Source of the DNA: Allodiplogaster sudhausi
Taxonomy: Eukaryota; Nematoda; Chromadorea; Rhabditida; Diplogasteridae
Length of the DNA: 64,000 nt
NCBI GenBank assembly: GCA_945643635.1
Contig: CALZFC010000001.1
Location: 9,794,001-9,858,000 of the forward strand
Direction: 5' to 3'
A model generated the notes under the pieces. The model did not search any database. It was given only the letters and a program-made list of their open reading frames with translations, and had not been told where the DNA came from. Shown here in pieces: positions 32,053 through 45,200 of this stretch (position 1 is its first letter; every line of letters starts with the position of its first letter). Position numbers and translations under genes: made by a program.

Positions 32053-34776
32053 CCACCTTTCAGTTCTGCCAGTTCTTCATCGAGTAGTTTGGGATCGCTC
32101 AAGATGGTCTGGACTGCCTTGGCCGGCATTCCTCCAAAGTCAATGGCGCCCGGTGGCATCGGAAAGGCGTCCGAGCTGCGAAGGAAAATATTTGAACAAG
32201 CTTTCAAACAACATACTTGAAAACTTTCATAACTACTTACTTAAAAAATTTCATTAGTCTCATTGTCAGAGTGAAAAAAATATAATAATTTCAAATTCTG
32301 GCTTCGAACTAACTAAGCAAAAAAATGGATGAATATAAAGTACTTGAAATGCTCGGGTCGTCGCTGAACGAGTTCCTGAAGGCGGTCGAGCTCTGCCGTG
32401 AGCATGTCGTGAGCACGCGACGCGGCTGCCGCGTCGAACACGTCTGCGGCCAGCGCCTCCTTACAATCAGAGAAGCAAACGATTACTGCAGTAGTAAAAA
32501 AAACGGAAACCCCATTTCTTTGAATTTTCCAGAATTCTATGGCCTCTCTCAATTATACGCCCACGTCCTCCAGTTTCAAGAAAACGGCCACAAATTCAAA
32601 ATTGAGTTATCGGCTCCATAAAATTTTTTTTATATTACTTGCAAGCGCAATTTCGTCGGCATATATTCTGAGGTGTCCTATGCAAATCAAGCCGCTCCTA
32701 CCATGTCGCCGTCATGTTGCTCTTCCTCGTCTCCGTCGTCTCTGTCCTCTTCCTGTTTCTGCTGCTTCTCAGCGGCCACCTTTACAAGCGTGTCCGCAGA
32801 TGGATAATAAGCAGAAGGCAGCTTGGCTGCCTCGGGAGGCGGTGTTCCGAGGAGGAGAGCTGAAATTGCCTTGTTTCTCTGATCTGCCTTCTAAGTTGTC
32901 TCTCTCTCTCTCTCTTTCCATTCTCTTCTCCTTTATGTCTGTATCCTCTCTACCAACAAAATCATGGTTTTCGTTGGTTATTGCGATCACGAGGCATTAA
33001 GAGTGAAGCGCCTACTTACATAATAAAAAAGATCAAAAGCAAATAAAAAGAGGAAATATGGCTAAATAAAAATATATATGTACTAGGATATCTCACCGTT
33101 TCCGATGACAGGATCTGTCGTCTGCGTCGGTTTCTCCGTCGTCTTCTTCCGCCCGTACATCTCGGCGAGTTTGCGGAGATCGTCCGAAAGCTCAAAATTG
33201 CAAGAGTTTGGTTTGAGAGGCATAGCCCTGAAATAATCGCAAATATTCAAATTTGAATATTTTCTTTTCGCGCCAACCTTATGCGGCATCGTGATCTTCT
33301 TGGACGGAAAGGCCGCCGTGCTGCTGAAGCTGAACGCCTCGTCGTAGTCGCCGATCTCGCGTCGAAGTTTCCTTGAAAAGCAGGAAAAATAGTAGTTTGA
33401 GAGCGAAGAAATTATCATAAATATCTGCTACTCCGGAAGCCTTATTCAAAGAGATATTGTATTTATTGCAAAAATTTTACAACCAAGTTATTATTATTAT
33501 TAAAAAATTAATATATGTAGCTAAGCAATTAATTGGCAGTTTCAACGAACCTGTCCGCGTCAAGATGAGTGCGCACTCCATGAGCTTTCCTTCGTGAGTT
33601 CACGTCATTCAACAGGCCCTGAAAAAAAAATTTTTTTTTTGGTTGTTAAAAACATTAGGTTTAAAATGGAATTCTCGCTGACTTCCCCAAGCGCGTCGGC
33701 AGCTCTCTCGTGCTGTGCCACTGAACGAGCAGAGACGTGGTAGGGACCGATGGACATTGGTGGATTCGCGATGTCGACGACATCATTCGAGGTCGCGGCC
33801 ACCGGTTTCCGACCCCCCTCGGCCGCTTTGATCAGCTGATCAGCAAGCTCCCCAAGCGGGTCTTCGTTGTCGCTGTCGGGAGTCTGCTCCGCTTGTTCAT
33901 CTGCCTCCATCCTGAGGCGCGCCTCGATGATATCAGGCGGCGCGTCCGGCAGGGGCGTCGTCGAGGAAACGGTCGGCTGCTTTAAAAAAAAACACCATTT
34001 CCATTCCAGAACAAATACTCTAATCGGTTGGTTTAAATAATGTGGGTTTTAAATACAATAAAAGAGATATTTCATTTTTTTAAAATTACAGCGAAACTTG
34101 ATAATACCTCATCATATACGGCGGGCGCTGGTTCTGGCGTGGAGGGCTCGACGATCGCAGGGAGTGGCTGCCCGAGTGGATGGCCGAGAGGCATGAAGAT
34201 GTCGGCGGCAACCGGAGATGGGCGAGGAGGGTTCACCACAATCTGGAGAGAGAGCATGCGGAGTGGGGAGGCCACGTGAATGATGTTAGGATATGGTGCA
34301 TATATGTGTATTGTACAAGTATACATACAAATATGGGTATATTTCTTCGTTATAGCAGACTTTACTTGCCAAAAAACATTATGTTGCATCCGATAAAAAG
34401 CGAGTTTAATTGCCTTCTTGTGCGAGATGCCATGTGGCCCACCGACACGGACGTCGCCGTCGTGCGTCTTGAGCTGTGGCGGCCGACGATTCTTCTCCTT
34501 CTTGTTCTTCCGACGCTTCGGAAGCACTTTCGCAGGGCGACCGGCTGAAAATAAGAACAGCAATCAATAACTGGTAGGTCAATTAGAGGAGAACAATATA
34601 GAAAATCCTATCGATAATCATTCTAACGTATGCGAGGCGGGCCAATCGCGACGCTTTCGATCACAGAGTTCGCGTAGGCCTGCAGAATAAAGAAGGAATG
34701 TCATTTCATGATGAGAGTGAGCAGAAGAGGAAGGAAGAGACTTCGATCTCTCCTTTTCTCTTCCTTTCTCTCTCTC

Positions 34777-34812
<36 letters not shown>

Positions 34813-35039
34813 CTCTCTGTCTCTCTCTCTCACTCTCTCTCTCTCTCCCTCTCTCTCCTCTCTCTGTCTGTCTCTCTCTCTCTCTCTCTCTCCCTCTCTC
34901 TCCTCTCTCTGTCTGTCTCTCGCTCTCTCTCTCTGTCTCTCTGTCTCTCTCTGTCTCTCTCTCTCTCTCTCCCTCTCTCTCCTCTCTCTGTCTGTCTGTC
35001 TCTCTCCCTCTCTCTCCTCTCTCTGTCTGTCTCTCGCTC

Positions 35040-35081
<42 letters not shown>

Positions 35082-38000
35082 CCCTCGGCTGTTCTGCTGC
35101 TGTGTCTGCACATCCACATCGACGACCGGCATTCCAATGCTTTGGTAGTCGGCGCCTGAAACATCAGAGTGAATTGTTGAGCAGTGAAAAAGAGTACTTC
35201 TCAAATGAACCTGAGACATGTCCGGATGGCTTCGTCTTGCTCTCTTGATTCTCAATCATCCAGTTGAGCGCGTTCAGTGTGTCGTCGTTGACTTCTGGCT
35301 TAAAATGAGAAAGAAAATAAATAAGCATTTTACTATCTTTAATTAATGTTAGTTTTCATAATGTATATTATTAGCAAGTGGCAAAATATTGTTCGGAATG
35401 ATTACCTGAATTAGAACGAATATTTAAAAAGAGCGCCTGCCTTGATTATCTTTGGCCGTTTGTGATGCTGTCTTTGTGGCTTCTTGATAAGCGATCTCAG
35501 CGGTTGGTCGCCGTCGTGGACGGTTTGGTGCCTAGCAAAGAGGCAGTCAACTTAATGTTCTTTCAAGGCACAAATTTAGAAATAAAAAAATAAACAATCC
35601 TTATTACATTTTAATTTTGCACTTGTCCATGACCTTTACGGTGATATTATTGAGAGAAAATTTTTAAATCATTTTCACTCACTTCCTTCCGGTGATACCG
35701 TAGCCAAGTGTCTTCTTTTTCTTCGTAACCCCACTCCAGACGTGCTGTGAAAATATGCGGATTTAGAAAAAAGTAAAGGGACAGAGAGTAGATTCAGCGA
35801 AATGTCGACGAGATAAAGAGAAATAGAGAGACAGGGCTAGACAGCAGAGCGGAAAGCAGACAGACAAAGAAAGCGGAATGCAATGGAATCTTCTCGAGAG
35901 GGAGCAAAAACAAAAGTTTGAAAAGTGAGTCTACATTTGATGTCGTCGTCTGACGAGTCGGCTGCGGTGGAAGCGGCGTGACAACTGCAGGAGGGCTACC
36001 GTAGTCCTCATACGGTCCCAGCTCAGTCCTTAATGGAAGACAACCTTTTCCAAGTCAGAAAGAACTACTTGTATATTACAGGTAATCTCTCGGAAACACT
36101 GAAAGAAAGAAAGCGCCCATTTTCGGTGCGTCATCCTTACTGTCGTGCGTGCGGTGAGTGCTTGTGCGGTGGCTTGTGCAAGTTCTCTCCGGGCGGGAGT
36201 CGGGGATGGGCGAAGAAGTCTTCAATCTCCTTGAGCGTATGGCGGCCGAGGTCGGTGGCGGGGCGGACGGGGATCTGCGAGAGATCGAAGGGCAACTCGA
36301 GGGGCGGTCTCGAGAGGATGGCACGCGCGCGAGTTCGATGACGCGCGTGCTTGTGCACATGCTCTTGCGGAAAGGTCTGAAAGTACCGTAATCCGCGGGA
36401 TGAAAGGATCCGTTTGAGACCTACATACAATGATATCACGAATAACGTTGGAAATATAGTAAACTGACCGGGCCTGTGCGACTTGAGCTGTAGTTCCTCG
36501 GAGGGAGGACACGGGCGATCAGCTGTGGTGGCTGAACGTCAGCTGTTGTAGAGGATGGTGGGGGGGTTTGTGGTGGTGGAGGGGGCGGACTCGGAGTGGG
36601 AGGGGGCGGGGGTGGAGTGGACGTCGCTGGCGTGTGCGTGGTACTCGGAGGTGCTCTTGAAGTGGTTTCATTCGCTGTTGGCGTACTGTCGCTTTCGATC
36701 GGAATGGGGACGAAGACTTCGAGCGGCATTGGCGTTGGCATTTCGGCCGAGAATAATTGCTCAGCAACCGTTGTGGGCGTCTCTTTGGTGGTGACGATTT
36801 CATTATCGATTGATTTAATAATGTTAGAATCGATCGGTTTGTTCCTGTTTGGGCCGTTGATTATCCCGAGCGTGGGGATAATCATGGAATCGTCGTCGGG
36901 CGGCGGCAGCTTTCCCTCGGCCGTCAACTCAGAAATGTACGACGCGAGCTGAATCGTCTTTCGGTCGAGCTGCTCCATCTCGGATGACGTCAACTCGTGC
37001 ATCGCTAGCACTGACTCCTGAATAGCATTTATAGTGACAAGTAGCCCTTTTAAAACTATTTTAGAATTTTCAATACCTTTCAATATAAATTCTTTGCATT
37101 TATGTATATACATAACATTTCGAAAAAAGAGTGCCCACATGCAGACGCGCGTCCTCGTCGGTGAAGGAAAGCTCGGTGGATGGAGAGGGCATCTCCGGCG
37201 CCGGAATCGGCTCCGGAGTGCCAGCGAAGGAAGCCGGGTTGGCGAAGGCAGCAGAAATCAGCCGTGCGCTCTCCATCGCCTGAACACATCTTTTATCACA
37301 TTATCTTGTCGTTATAACTTTTTCCCGTTTATATTATATTAAAATTTTCATTCTTAGGTGGATGTTATTTTCAAGATGTATTGAAGGTAGATTTAAGAAG
37401 ATTCTGTACTGACATCACTATAGTCAGCGCTCTCCTTCGCGTCTGCAGCCTTTTCCAAGGCCATCGTCTCGTTCATTGTAATTGAAGAAGCATTATTGAC
37501 GTTGGCCGAATCATTAGCACTTTCCTGAAAAAGTGACTGAAAAAATTTGAAAAGGCTGGAGAGAAGGCAGCCAGAGAGAAGGAGAAAGAACGAAACGATT
37601 CAATCGAGTATTTACCTGAACAGAACGAAGGCCATCTGCCAGGGCGGCCACAGAAGGAGTGGCCGATTCGAGTAAACCCTAGAGAATCATTTAGTTTTGA
37701 TGATTTGTAAAACATGCTTTCATTACATTTAATTGTAGAAAAATAAGATTATAAATGTAATAAATATTAGAGTAGTAACTTCTTCTTTGCGATTGTCGAT
37801 TCTTTCGGCGGATGTCGCACTTTTCGATGGTTCCTGTAGTAAGTAATATCTATGGAATAAATGATATTTTGTACAGCGAACATTTAAAATATTTTTTTCC
37901 AGCTTTAGTGAATATGACAAAAATTTAAAAAAAAAATATTTAGTAATTTTAATCGCACTGCCGAGATGTCGATATAGTCGCCGGCGTCCATTTTGCTGTT

Positions 38001-40338
38001 CTCGGCGGCCGTAGCGAACTCGTCCACTCTCGGGGGCGCCGCGCCGAATGATGCGGCCGGATGGATATTTGGGTGACCCTGGAAAACAAATTGATTCAGA
38101 CATGCACAGTTAAAAATAAGTTTAAGTGTAACATAAGAATATGTTGTGAGTCTATCTCAAAATTATGAGTACCTGGACAAGGCAAGTGAACCGAGCCGGA
38201 AACCCATGATTCTTGACCACCTTTTCTCTGCACCCAGAGGAGAAATATTCGTAACTTTCAACGAATTGAGATGCTACTATACATAGTACCATGATAAGCG
38301 GCACATTAACACTTTCGTAAAAGTAGCAGGGGTGAAGCAGGAACCTCATGAGATGATGGCAGTTTCGCAACAGGCGCCGCGGGCTGATTGTGGATGGCTT
38401 CGCTCGACGAGTCCACGACTACTGCTGTTGCTGCAGCAGAAGTCTGATTCGACGACTGAAAGTGACATTGTTTTATCAGAATACCACGAAAATATTTTCA
38501 ATTCATATTTATTTAAAATAAAAATAAACGTAGTAACCTGCAGTGCGCCCATGGAAGAAGTGCTGTTGACTTCGCGAGACGCGTGCTGCTCGTGTAAATC
38601 TGAGTTTATTCGTCCAATATTTCGTTCAACTTTTTTCTTTTAATATAATAATTAAAAAAAAATTTAAACGATATTGGTACTAACGCTCAATTGCAGCCTT
38701 GACTTTGGTGTCTGCAGTTGATACGAGCTGAAACAAGAAGAGTTGATTTTGGACAGAAGAAGACAACATCTACGTCTTTTTTTCATTTATTCAATAGATC
38801 TTTGGATCTGACAATATTTACAATTGTTATTGGTCGAGAATGATATGGAGATGGAGTCATCAGGGGGGGGGGGGAATGCACCTTAAACTCGTCATCCAGT
38901 TCGTGACTTCCGCCGATCCACTCTTCAACGCCCTTGTCACTGTTGATCACCTTTGCGTCGTCAATCGTTTGGAATGCAAACTGAAGAATGAAGAAGCACG
39001 GAGATGATTAGAACACTGCTAACGTTACTCTGATATACTTATATGTATTAAATGGTCTAATAAATGACGCAATTTTGTTATTAATTTTATCTTAAAGCGT
39101 AATCAAACCGCTTTTGCAGGAGCTGCGTTTTCATGCCGGTGGTGATGTCCTCCTCCGGCCCTTGCGCCCATCCGCTTGCCATCAAAGCTGATCTACAACA
39201 TCGGCTTTAACAATTCATTCATTTGTATATTTAAAATATCTAATTTAAGATTAATTCGTGCTCACAAAACATGAATTCAAATATTAGTAAAGAATTCTTC
39301 AAAGCCTAATTTTCAGGAACATAAATAATAACAATGCATCTTTCAACCTGCATAGGCTGTGCTCCAATGACGGCTCCGCTGAGGTGAGCGAGGCTCGGGT
39401 CCCCCTCGAGCTCGCGCAACAACTCCTCGGACGGTCGCGCCGACGCCGTTTCGTCGTTCGTTCTAAACGATGACTAATTAGACTCTCAAACATGAAAGAG
39501 CTTTTTCGCGATAAGGATGAACAGCAACTGTTGCATATGAGGGCACAGTAAAGATGAGCAGACAAATTTTGAGGAGCCAGATTAAGAATAGCTGAGAAGT
39601 GATGCAGTTCTCTTACCGCTCGAAGACCGGGCGGAACTTCTCGTTGAGATGCGCGTTTCCTTTCGACGCCTTCCGGTCGATAGCGGCGATCTCGTAGTCG
39701 ATCAGTTTGGACAGCTTGGAAAGCTCCTGTTAAGGCAGCAACCTTGCCAATGCTTTTCATTCAATTTTATTCTTTTCACACAAACAAATCGCGAATATTA
39801 ATGTATTCAATGTTCACCGGCCTCATGTATTCCAAATCTTGTTATTATATCAAATCCTATTTCCTCCCCTTCTCTGTCACTCTGACTTTTCCAGTTGCTA
39901 TCTCATCCCCCCTCTCTTTCTCTCTGTTCTGCCTATCTATCTATCTTTCTTTCTTTCACTCTCTCTTCTCCCACTCGCTGACCTTGCTTGGCTGGTGAGA
40001 ATCTCTTCGATGCGCGTTCATGGGCGTGTACGTGCCTGCAGAAACGTTTATTCATAAGCATTTAAATTAGATAGCTTAAAGCGAACGCTAATAATTTTCA
40101 TGCCTATTGCAGTCGAACAGTTGCATAGGTAAAAGTAGCGAGTAAACAGACAAAAAACTTTAATTAATCGATAAATGATATAAATAGCTAATCAAAGAAG
40201 AAGAAGAAAATGCCGACCAGCGGAGTCGATGTGGAGAGGAATGGGCGGGCGTTCGCGGCTGAGGAGAGAGCCGTGCATTCGGTGATGGTGGTTGGCTGTA
40301 CCGTCGCTCATCACTGCACTCTGCACGGCGTGTTGGTC

Positions 40339-40382
<44 letters not shown>

Positions 40383-42080
40383 AGGGAGAGAGAAGAGAGG
40401 GAGAGAGAAGAGAGAGAGAGAGACAGAGAGAGAGAAGGAGAGAGAGAGAGAAAGTTGGGAATATTTTCGATTTTAAAAGAAATTTAAATAAAAATTTAGT
40501 TCTTTTATTTTTTTTATAGAATAAATGTGTAGTTTTATCGAGCCGATTGTGAGGGTGACACAGAGATGTTATATTTAAAAGAGAAAGAGAAATAAGAAGT
40601 GTCAGACTTCTCGTCTCGGATGCGTGTCGATGCACTGCGAGTCGTTCTGGCTCGTCCGGCTCGCCGTCCTCGGCCAGCTCGTCCGGGTCGGGCAGCCCCG
40701 TCTCGTCGATGTACTCGATGCCATCCGCGTCCGTCACTGCAAGCTAGGAATCTTGCATGGCAAGAATACTTATTGTTAATCTCACTTTATCGTGAATAAA
40801 TATCGTGAATTCAAAAACTCAGGAAACTCACGAGTCTTCTCAGCAGCTGCCCTCACGAGGAAGTCACCTTCGACCTTGTCGATGTGCAAGGGCGCCGGGG
40901 TCGGAATGGATTCGAGATGGAGTGGAGGAGGGGTTGGCGGCAGCGGCGGAGCAGTTATTGATGGTGGCGCCGTCACAGCGGCCGGGGTTGGCGCCAGCGC
41001 CAGCGGCTCGATTCTCAGGAAATTGTTCGGATTCGCTGGCGGTGACGGTCTCCGCTGAGGCGCCTTTGTAGTTGTCTCAAGCATACTCTTTCCCTCTTTT
41101 AAGTATTAAAAACACATTTTATTTTTTTCAGACTACTCTATGCATGATAAACTGTGATGTTTGTAAAAATCAAACAGTAAGATATAGTCATCAATTAAAG
41201 GAGCCAAAGACTCATTCTTAACCGAAGGGCAGGAGAACATATGTTTTAGAGAGGCACGAATGCACAAGTCAGAAAAATTCAAATAGATTACGGTTGAGTT
41301 TTCGTGCTCTAACAGTCTTATCCGGAATAGATAGAACCAATCGTTATCTCACCTCCTCCTCGTCGTCTTCGTAGAGCTGCCTGAGTGCTTCTTTCCTGTC
41401 ATCTGCCCACGGATCATCAACATAGTCAGAGTCGAAGTTACCGCGAGGAGGTGCAGCCGTGAAGCTGTGCAGAGAGACGGCGCATGGTTCGGTTTCCTGT
41501 GAGAGAGAGAGAGTGAGAAAGAGAGAAAAGAGAGAAATAGAGAGGGAACAAGAGTGAAACAAATGGAGAGAGAATCAGAGAGCGATAACTAGAGACAGAG
41601 AGAGAGATAACTAGGGAGAGAGATTAAACAAGAGAGAGCGCGAAAGAGAGAGAAAATGAGAGACAGAGAATGAGAGAGGGAGAGATTGACAGAGAAAGAA
41701 AGAGAGAAAGAGAAAGGCAAGTGCTGATCTTCAGAACATTGCTAATTAACAGTATGCTACAAATAAAAGTTAAGTAAATGTTACCTGGTTCGGGCCGAGG
41801 CACGAGAATCCTCGCACGGTTTTGCAAGCCCTCACTCGAATCCGCACGTTGTTGACACAAAAGGACCACGCCGACCACGCGGCCCAGACCGAGGAGAACA
41901 CTGAGTAGTAGATGTTCATGGAGGGGAGGAGGACACTCTCATCTCTCCTGGTAGACAACAAGCTTTTTCAACTATCCATGGGAATTGGCGAGCATTTGAA
42001 TAATGATATTACAAGCGAACGAAATTTAACACCAGCACGAAAGAGAGCCTGAGAAAGAGAAGGCGGGAGATATAGATATA

Positions 42081-42131
<51 letters not shown>

Positions 42132-43531
42132 TAGAGAGAGAGAGAGCGACGGTAAGAAATATGCAAGAAGCAAACAAATGGTATAGCCATTAGAATGACG
42201 CCTCGATTGAGACAGAACTGAATCGATTGCTTGCAAAATCAGTGAATTATTGACGAGAGATCAGAAAGCCACAAAGACTCATTCGTGGTCCGCAGGGAAG
42301 AATTTCTACACTGGGACAGTGAAGGGCGTTCCGGGTCGGGCGTACAAAGTGATGTGTGTTTTTTATGTCTCGGCTCTTTCGGCCTCTCTTTCCGTGTACT
42401 CTGGAGAGGGCCAACTTGTCTCTTCCATTAATGGGATGCTCTTCCTTGAACATGTCCTAATGGCGCATTCTACCAGCAGGACTCTCTTTCTCTCTGTCTA
42501 TCTCTCTCTCTCTCTCTTTGTCTATTAACCCTTTTTCTACTTTGCCTTCTCTCTCTTTGGCTTTACCACGGCGATAAAATGATCATGTCTAATCTGTACA
42601 AAAGCACAGCACAATCAAATCTTTCTGAATGTAAAGAAAAGAGTAAAAGAGGTGGAGAGAGGAGAACCTGAGCGAAAAAGAGTGAGATAGAGAGCGTAAG
42701 AAAAAAAATTAGAGAAAGAGAAAAGAGCAAGAGATAGTGAAAGAAGCAAATACAGTGAAGGAGAGAGAGAGAAGTGATTGAGAGAGAAGAGGCTGGGAAA
42801 GAAAGATGGAGAGAAAGAGAGAAAAAGAGAGAGAGAGAGAGAGAGACGTACTGAGATTGACGTTGTCCGGCACGAGTCCTCGCGGGAGTGGCGTGACGAA
42901 GCCGCCAAACTGATGGAGCCGGCCAGTGACGCGTGGCTCTGCTGTCGATGTCGCAATGTGACGCGTCTGCCTCTGCAGCGCAGCGGCATCTCAACAACAA
43001 TTGCTTTCTCATATTTCTGTCAACTCATCAATCATTGATTTCTTTAAAGATTTTATGAATATTATCGATTTTCGGAAACACCAAATGTTATCAGATTTAA
43101 AAACTGATGACTAAAGAGAATATTATCTATTACTTCTATTTGAATGTGTCTTATTTGTCAACTATATTTATAATTTGTTAGTTCATGTTAGAGATAAATA
43201 ATATATTTTAATCGTTCTTTATTCACGCCAGGATGAGATAGATACATAGATGTCGATCCTGGTAGTAAATGTGCTGCTTGCCCATTTATTCAGAAATCTT
43301 TACTTCAACCACAGAAATTGACATCTGTCACAGTATGCTGATATTTTTGCTAGCCTAAAAATTCTTCCGCGGCTTCCCATTCTTGCACTTTGCAGACATC
43401 ACACGCTGATTGGTTACATTACTCATTTTCGCTTTCCACTCATACTTTCCCACCATGGTTTCTCATTGTCAGCTTACTCTCACTTTTCTCTCTCTCTCTC
43501 CCTCCTTCTCTCTCTCACTCCCTCTCTTTCG

Positions 43532-43563
<32 letters not shown>

Positions 43564-43733
43564 TCCTCTCACTCCTTCTCTTTCCCTCTCTATACCGCAT
43601 AGAATTTCCGAGTTCGGCTCACTTTCGTTTCCATTTAGGTCATCATCGACGCGTAAAAGGGAGAGGATGAAAGTGAAATTTGCTTCAGGCTAGTCGGTGA
43701 GCGGGATGCGTGATATAGGGGAGAGAGAGAGAG

Positions 43734-43772
<39 letters not shown>

Positions 43773-44450
43773 GAGGAGGAGGAGGAGGAGGAGGAGGAGG
43801 AGGAGAGAAAGCTTTTAGAGAGAATGATCATGAGAAATAGTTCAGGCGAGAGTGAAAGGAGTGAGATAGCAAGGGAGATTAAGAGAGAAGGATACAGAGA
43901 ACGAGAACGTGCAACGGAGAGAGAAAGTTTCAGATTGCTGGTAAGAAATAATGGCAGCGAAGGAAGGGGAGAAGTGAAAGTCAGACTAGAAAGGGAAAGT
44001 GCTCGAGGCGAGAGAAAGGAAAACGAAAGGAAACGGGAAGAGGTTTCCAGCAAGCGCAGGCAGATTTGATGCGGGATCGGGCTGATCATCAGCGACTGAC
44101 TACGAAATGAGGAAGTGAAAAGATTCGCTCAACTGTTTAGGAAAATTTAAATAACCCCATATCATTCTTAAGATCTATTGATATACATTGAATGAGAAGG
44201 CAGATAATAAACGGTTTCATCAAGGATAGCTGGAGCCAACAATTCAATCTTAAATCCGCGCCTTTTTGCCTCACACAAGGGCGAGATAGATTACAATGGT
44301 CAGACAAATTTAAATAGATTACGGTAGTCCATTAATGATGAATGATCTACCTGGAGGTTGCACGGCGACGGCCGAAAAGGAGCAGGTCAGGAATAGCAAA
44401 AGAGTTGGCAATGTGCCAGCTATCCAGCTGGCTTGTCGCCGTGGTCTCAT
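27131..44450 (-). CDS. Large secreted, mostly disordered protein with two thrombospondin type 1 (TSP1) modules, 41 exons
   Basis: TSP1 modules bind matrix and receptors. All 41 exons join in phase (1,758 residues, TAA): 44450-44351, 42989-42852, 41900-41785, 41496-41353, 41075-40832, 40736-40608, 40337-40218, 40035-39983, 39726-39617, 39462-39348, 39192-39109, 38980-38882, 38727-38685, 38599-38538, 38455-38345, 38078-37959, 37833-37780, 37678-37616, 37524-37414, 37279-37139, 37017-36469, 36376-36141, 36028-35935, 35744-35683, 35531-35441, 35298-35211, 35155-35082, 34679-34628, 34544-34366, 34242-34108, 33976-33683, 33618-33551, 33371-33097, 32859-32702, 32459-32344, 32175-32057, 31761-31603, 31379-31263, 27928-27794, 27469-27410, 27189-27131. 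A signal peptide (LPTLLLFLTCSFSAVA) leads to TSP1-1 at about residue 80 (WAAWSAWSFC) and TSP1-2 at about 1640 (WSEWNEWGGCECG, then TGGEPC). Between lie Pro, Glu, Lys and His-rich segments, one polyproline. No membrane helix is seen later. No known protein recognised. Confidence 0.75.
29271..29330 (-). other. tRNA-like A and B boxes in the left arm
   Basis: On the minus strand the sequence reads TAGCCAATTGG (A-box-like) and, 36 bases after its start, GGTTCGAAGCC, a match to the B-box consensus. Spacing is shorter than in a true tRNA and no cloverleaf closes, so it is a tRNA-derived or pol III promoter-like motif. Confidence 0.5.
30061..30120 (+). other. tRNA-like A and B boxes in the right arm
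   Basis: The same motif pair as in the left arm, on the plus strand, with three extra bases between the boxes. The two copies point inward to outward symmetrically because the arms are inverted. Confidence 0.5.
34751..35081. repeat. Long compound (CT)n/(GTCT) microsatellite
   Basis: About 330 bases of CT dinucleotides with GTCT interruptions and inner periodic blocks (TCTCCTCTCTCTGTCTG). It fills most of the intron between TSP1-gene exons 35155-35082 and 34679-34628; on the coding strand it is (GA)n and begins right after the splice donor (GTCAGAGAGAG). Confidence 0.95.
40338..40453. repeat. (GA)n tract forming a splice-acceptor pyrimidine tract on the coding strand
   Basis: A run of GA with GGGA and ACAG interruptions. 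Read on the minus strand it is (CT)n ending in ctctctag directly before exon 40337-40218. Confidence 0.9.
41501..42150. repeat. Scattered (GA)n tracts
   Basis: GA runs at 41501-41710 and 42081-42150 in introns of the TSP1 gene, next to the exon 41496-41353 acceptor and downstream of exon 42852. Confidence 0.85.
43483..43805. repeat. Opposed (CT)n and (GA)n/(GGA)n tracts
   Basis: CT run at 43483-43572 and GA run from 43721 that turns into about twelve GGA triplets (43768-43803). The two are complementary and could pair in RNA; they sit in the first intron of the TSP1 gene. Confidence 0.9.
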
Positions 44451-44868
44451 TTCTGAAGAAGAGAGAAGGGAGATCACGGACTCTTTTCCTTCCTGGACCT
44501 TCAAGCAACCTTAGCCACACATACTCAGGTGCAGACAGTCGGTGTAAAGGGAATAATAATATTAGAAAGGATATAATGACATGAATAAGCGCTCTTCGTG
44601 CGTGGAAGACAGCGAAAGAATACGCCAGGAAATGTCTACCCGTGAGTAATAAGTAAATAATAAATAAAACACGACTGTAATGTTATAACGAATTACATGC
44701 ATAAGCTCTCAACATTAAAAAAACGCAACAATAAATGAAATCGGTAGGGGTTAAGAATGATTGGACTGTTTCAAACGCGAATTTCCGGTTGCTATTCAGG
44801 CCCTCTGGTGGCGACAAAAATGCCTTATCTCCCTTCTCTTTCTCTATGTCTCGATCACTTTATCTCAC

Positions 44869-44919
<51 letters not shown>

Positions 44920-45169
44920 CTCTACTGTCTCTCCCACTCTCGATCTTCTCATGCAACTTTCACTATCAGCTCAAGCACTAAAAAGTTCGGGAGAGGGTAT
45001 CGCTGCTCGAACTGGATTTCTCTCATCTCTGCCGGCCTCTGGGCATCCCGGAGGAGAGAGAGGAGAAAGCGGTGATATAGCTTAAATATGCGAGAGGAAG
45101 ACGCTAATGAACAGCAGGAGGAGGGAGCCGAGCCAATCTGTGGAATGTTCTTTGGGAGAGAGAGAGACA

Positions 45170-45200
<31 letters not shown>

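Noticed and set aside
34698..35255. Long Leu/Ser and Arg/Glu frames on both strands
   Set aside because: They are translations of (CT)n/(GA)n repeats.
38170..38224. Possible extra TSP1-gene exon between 38345 and 38078
   Set aside because: Its 55 bases would break the phase that the flanking exons keep.
43390..44089. Leu/Ser-rich frames resembling membrane proteins
   Set aside because: Simple-sequence artefacts of CT and GA tracts.
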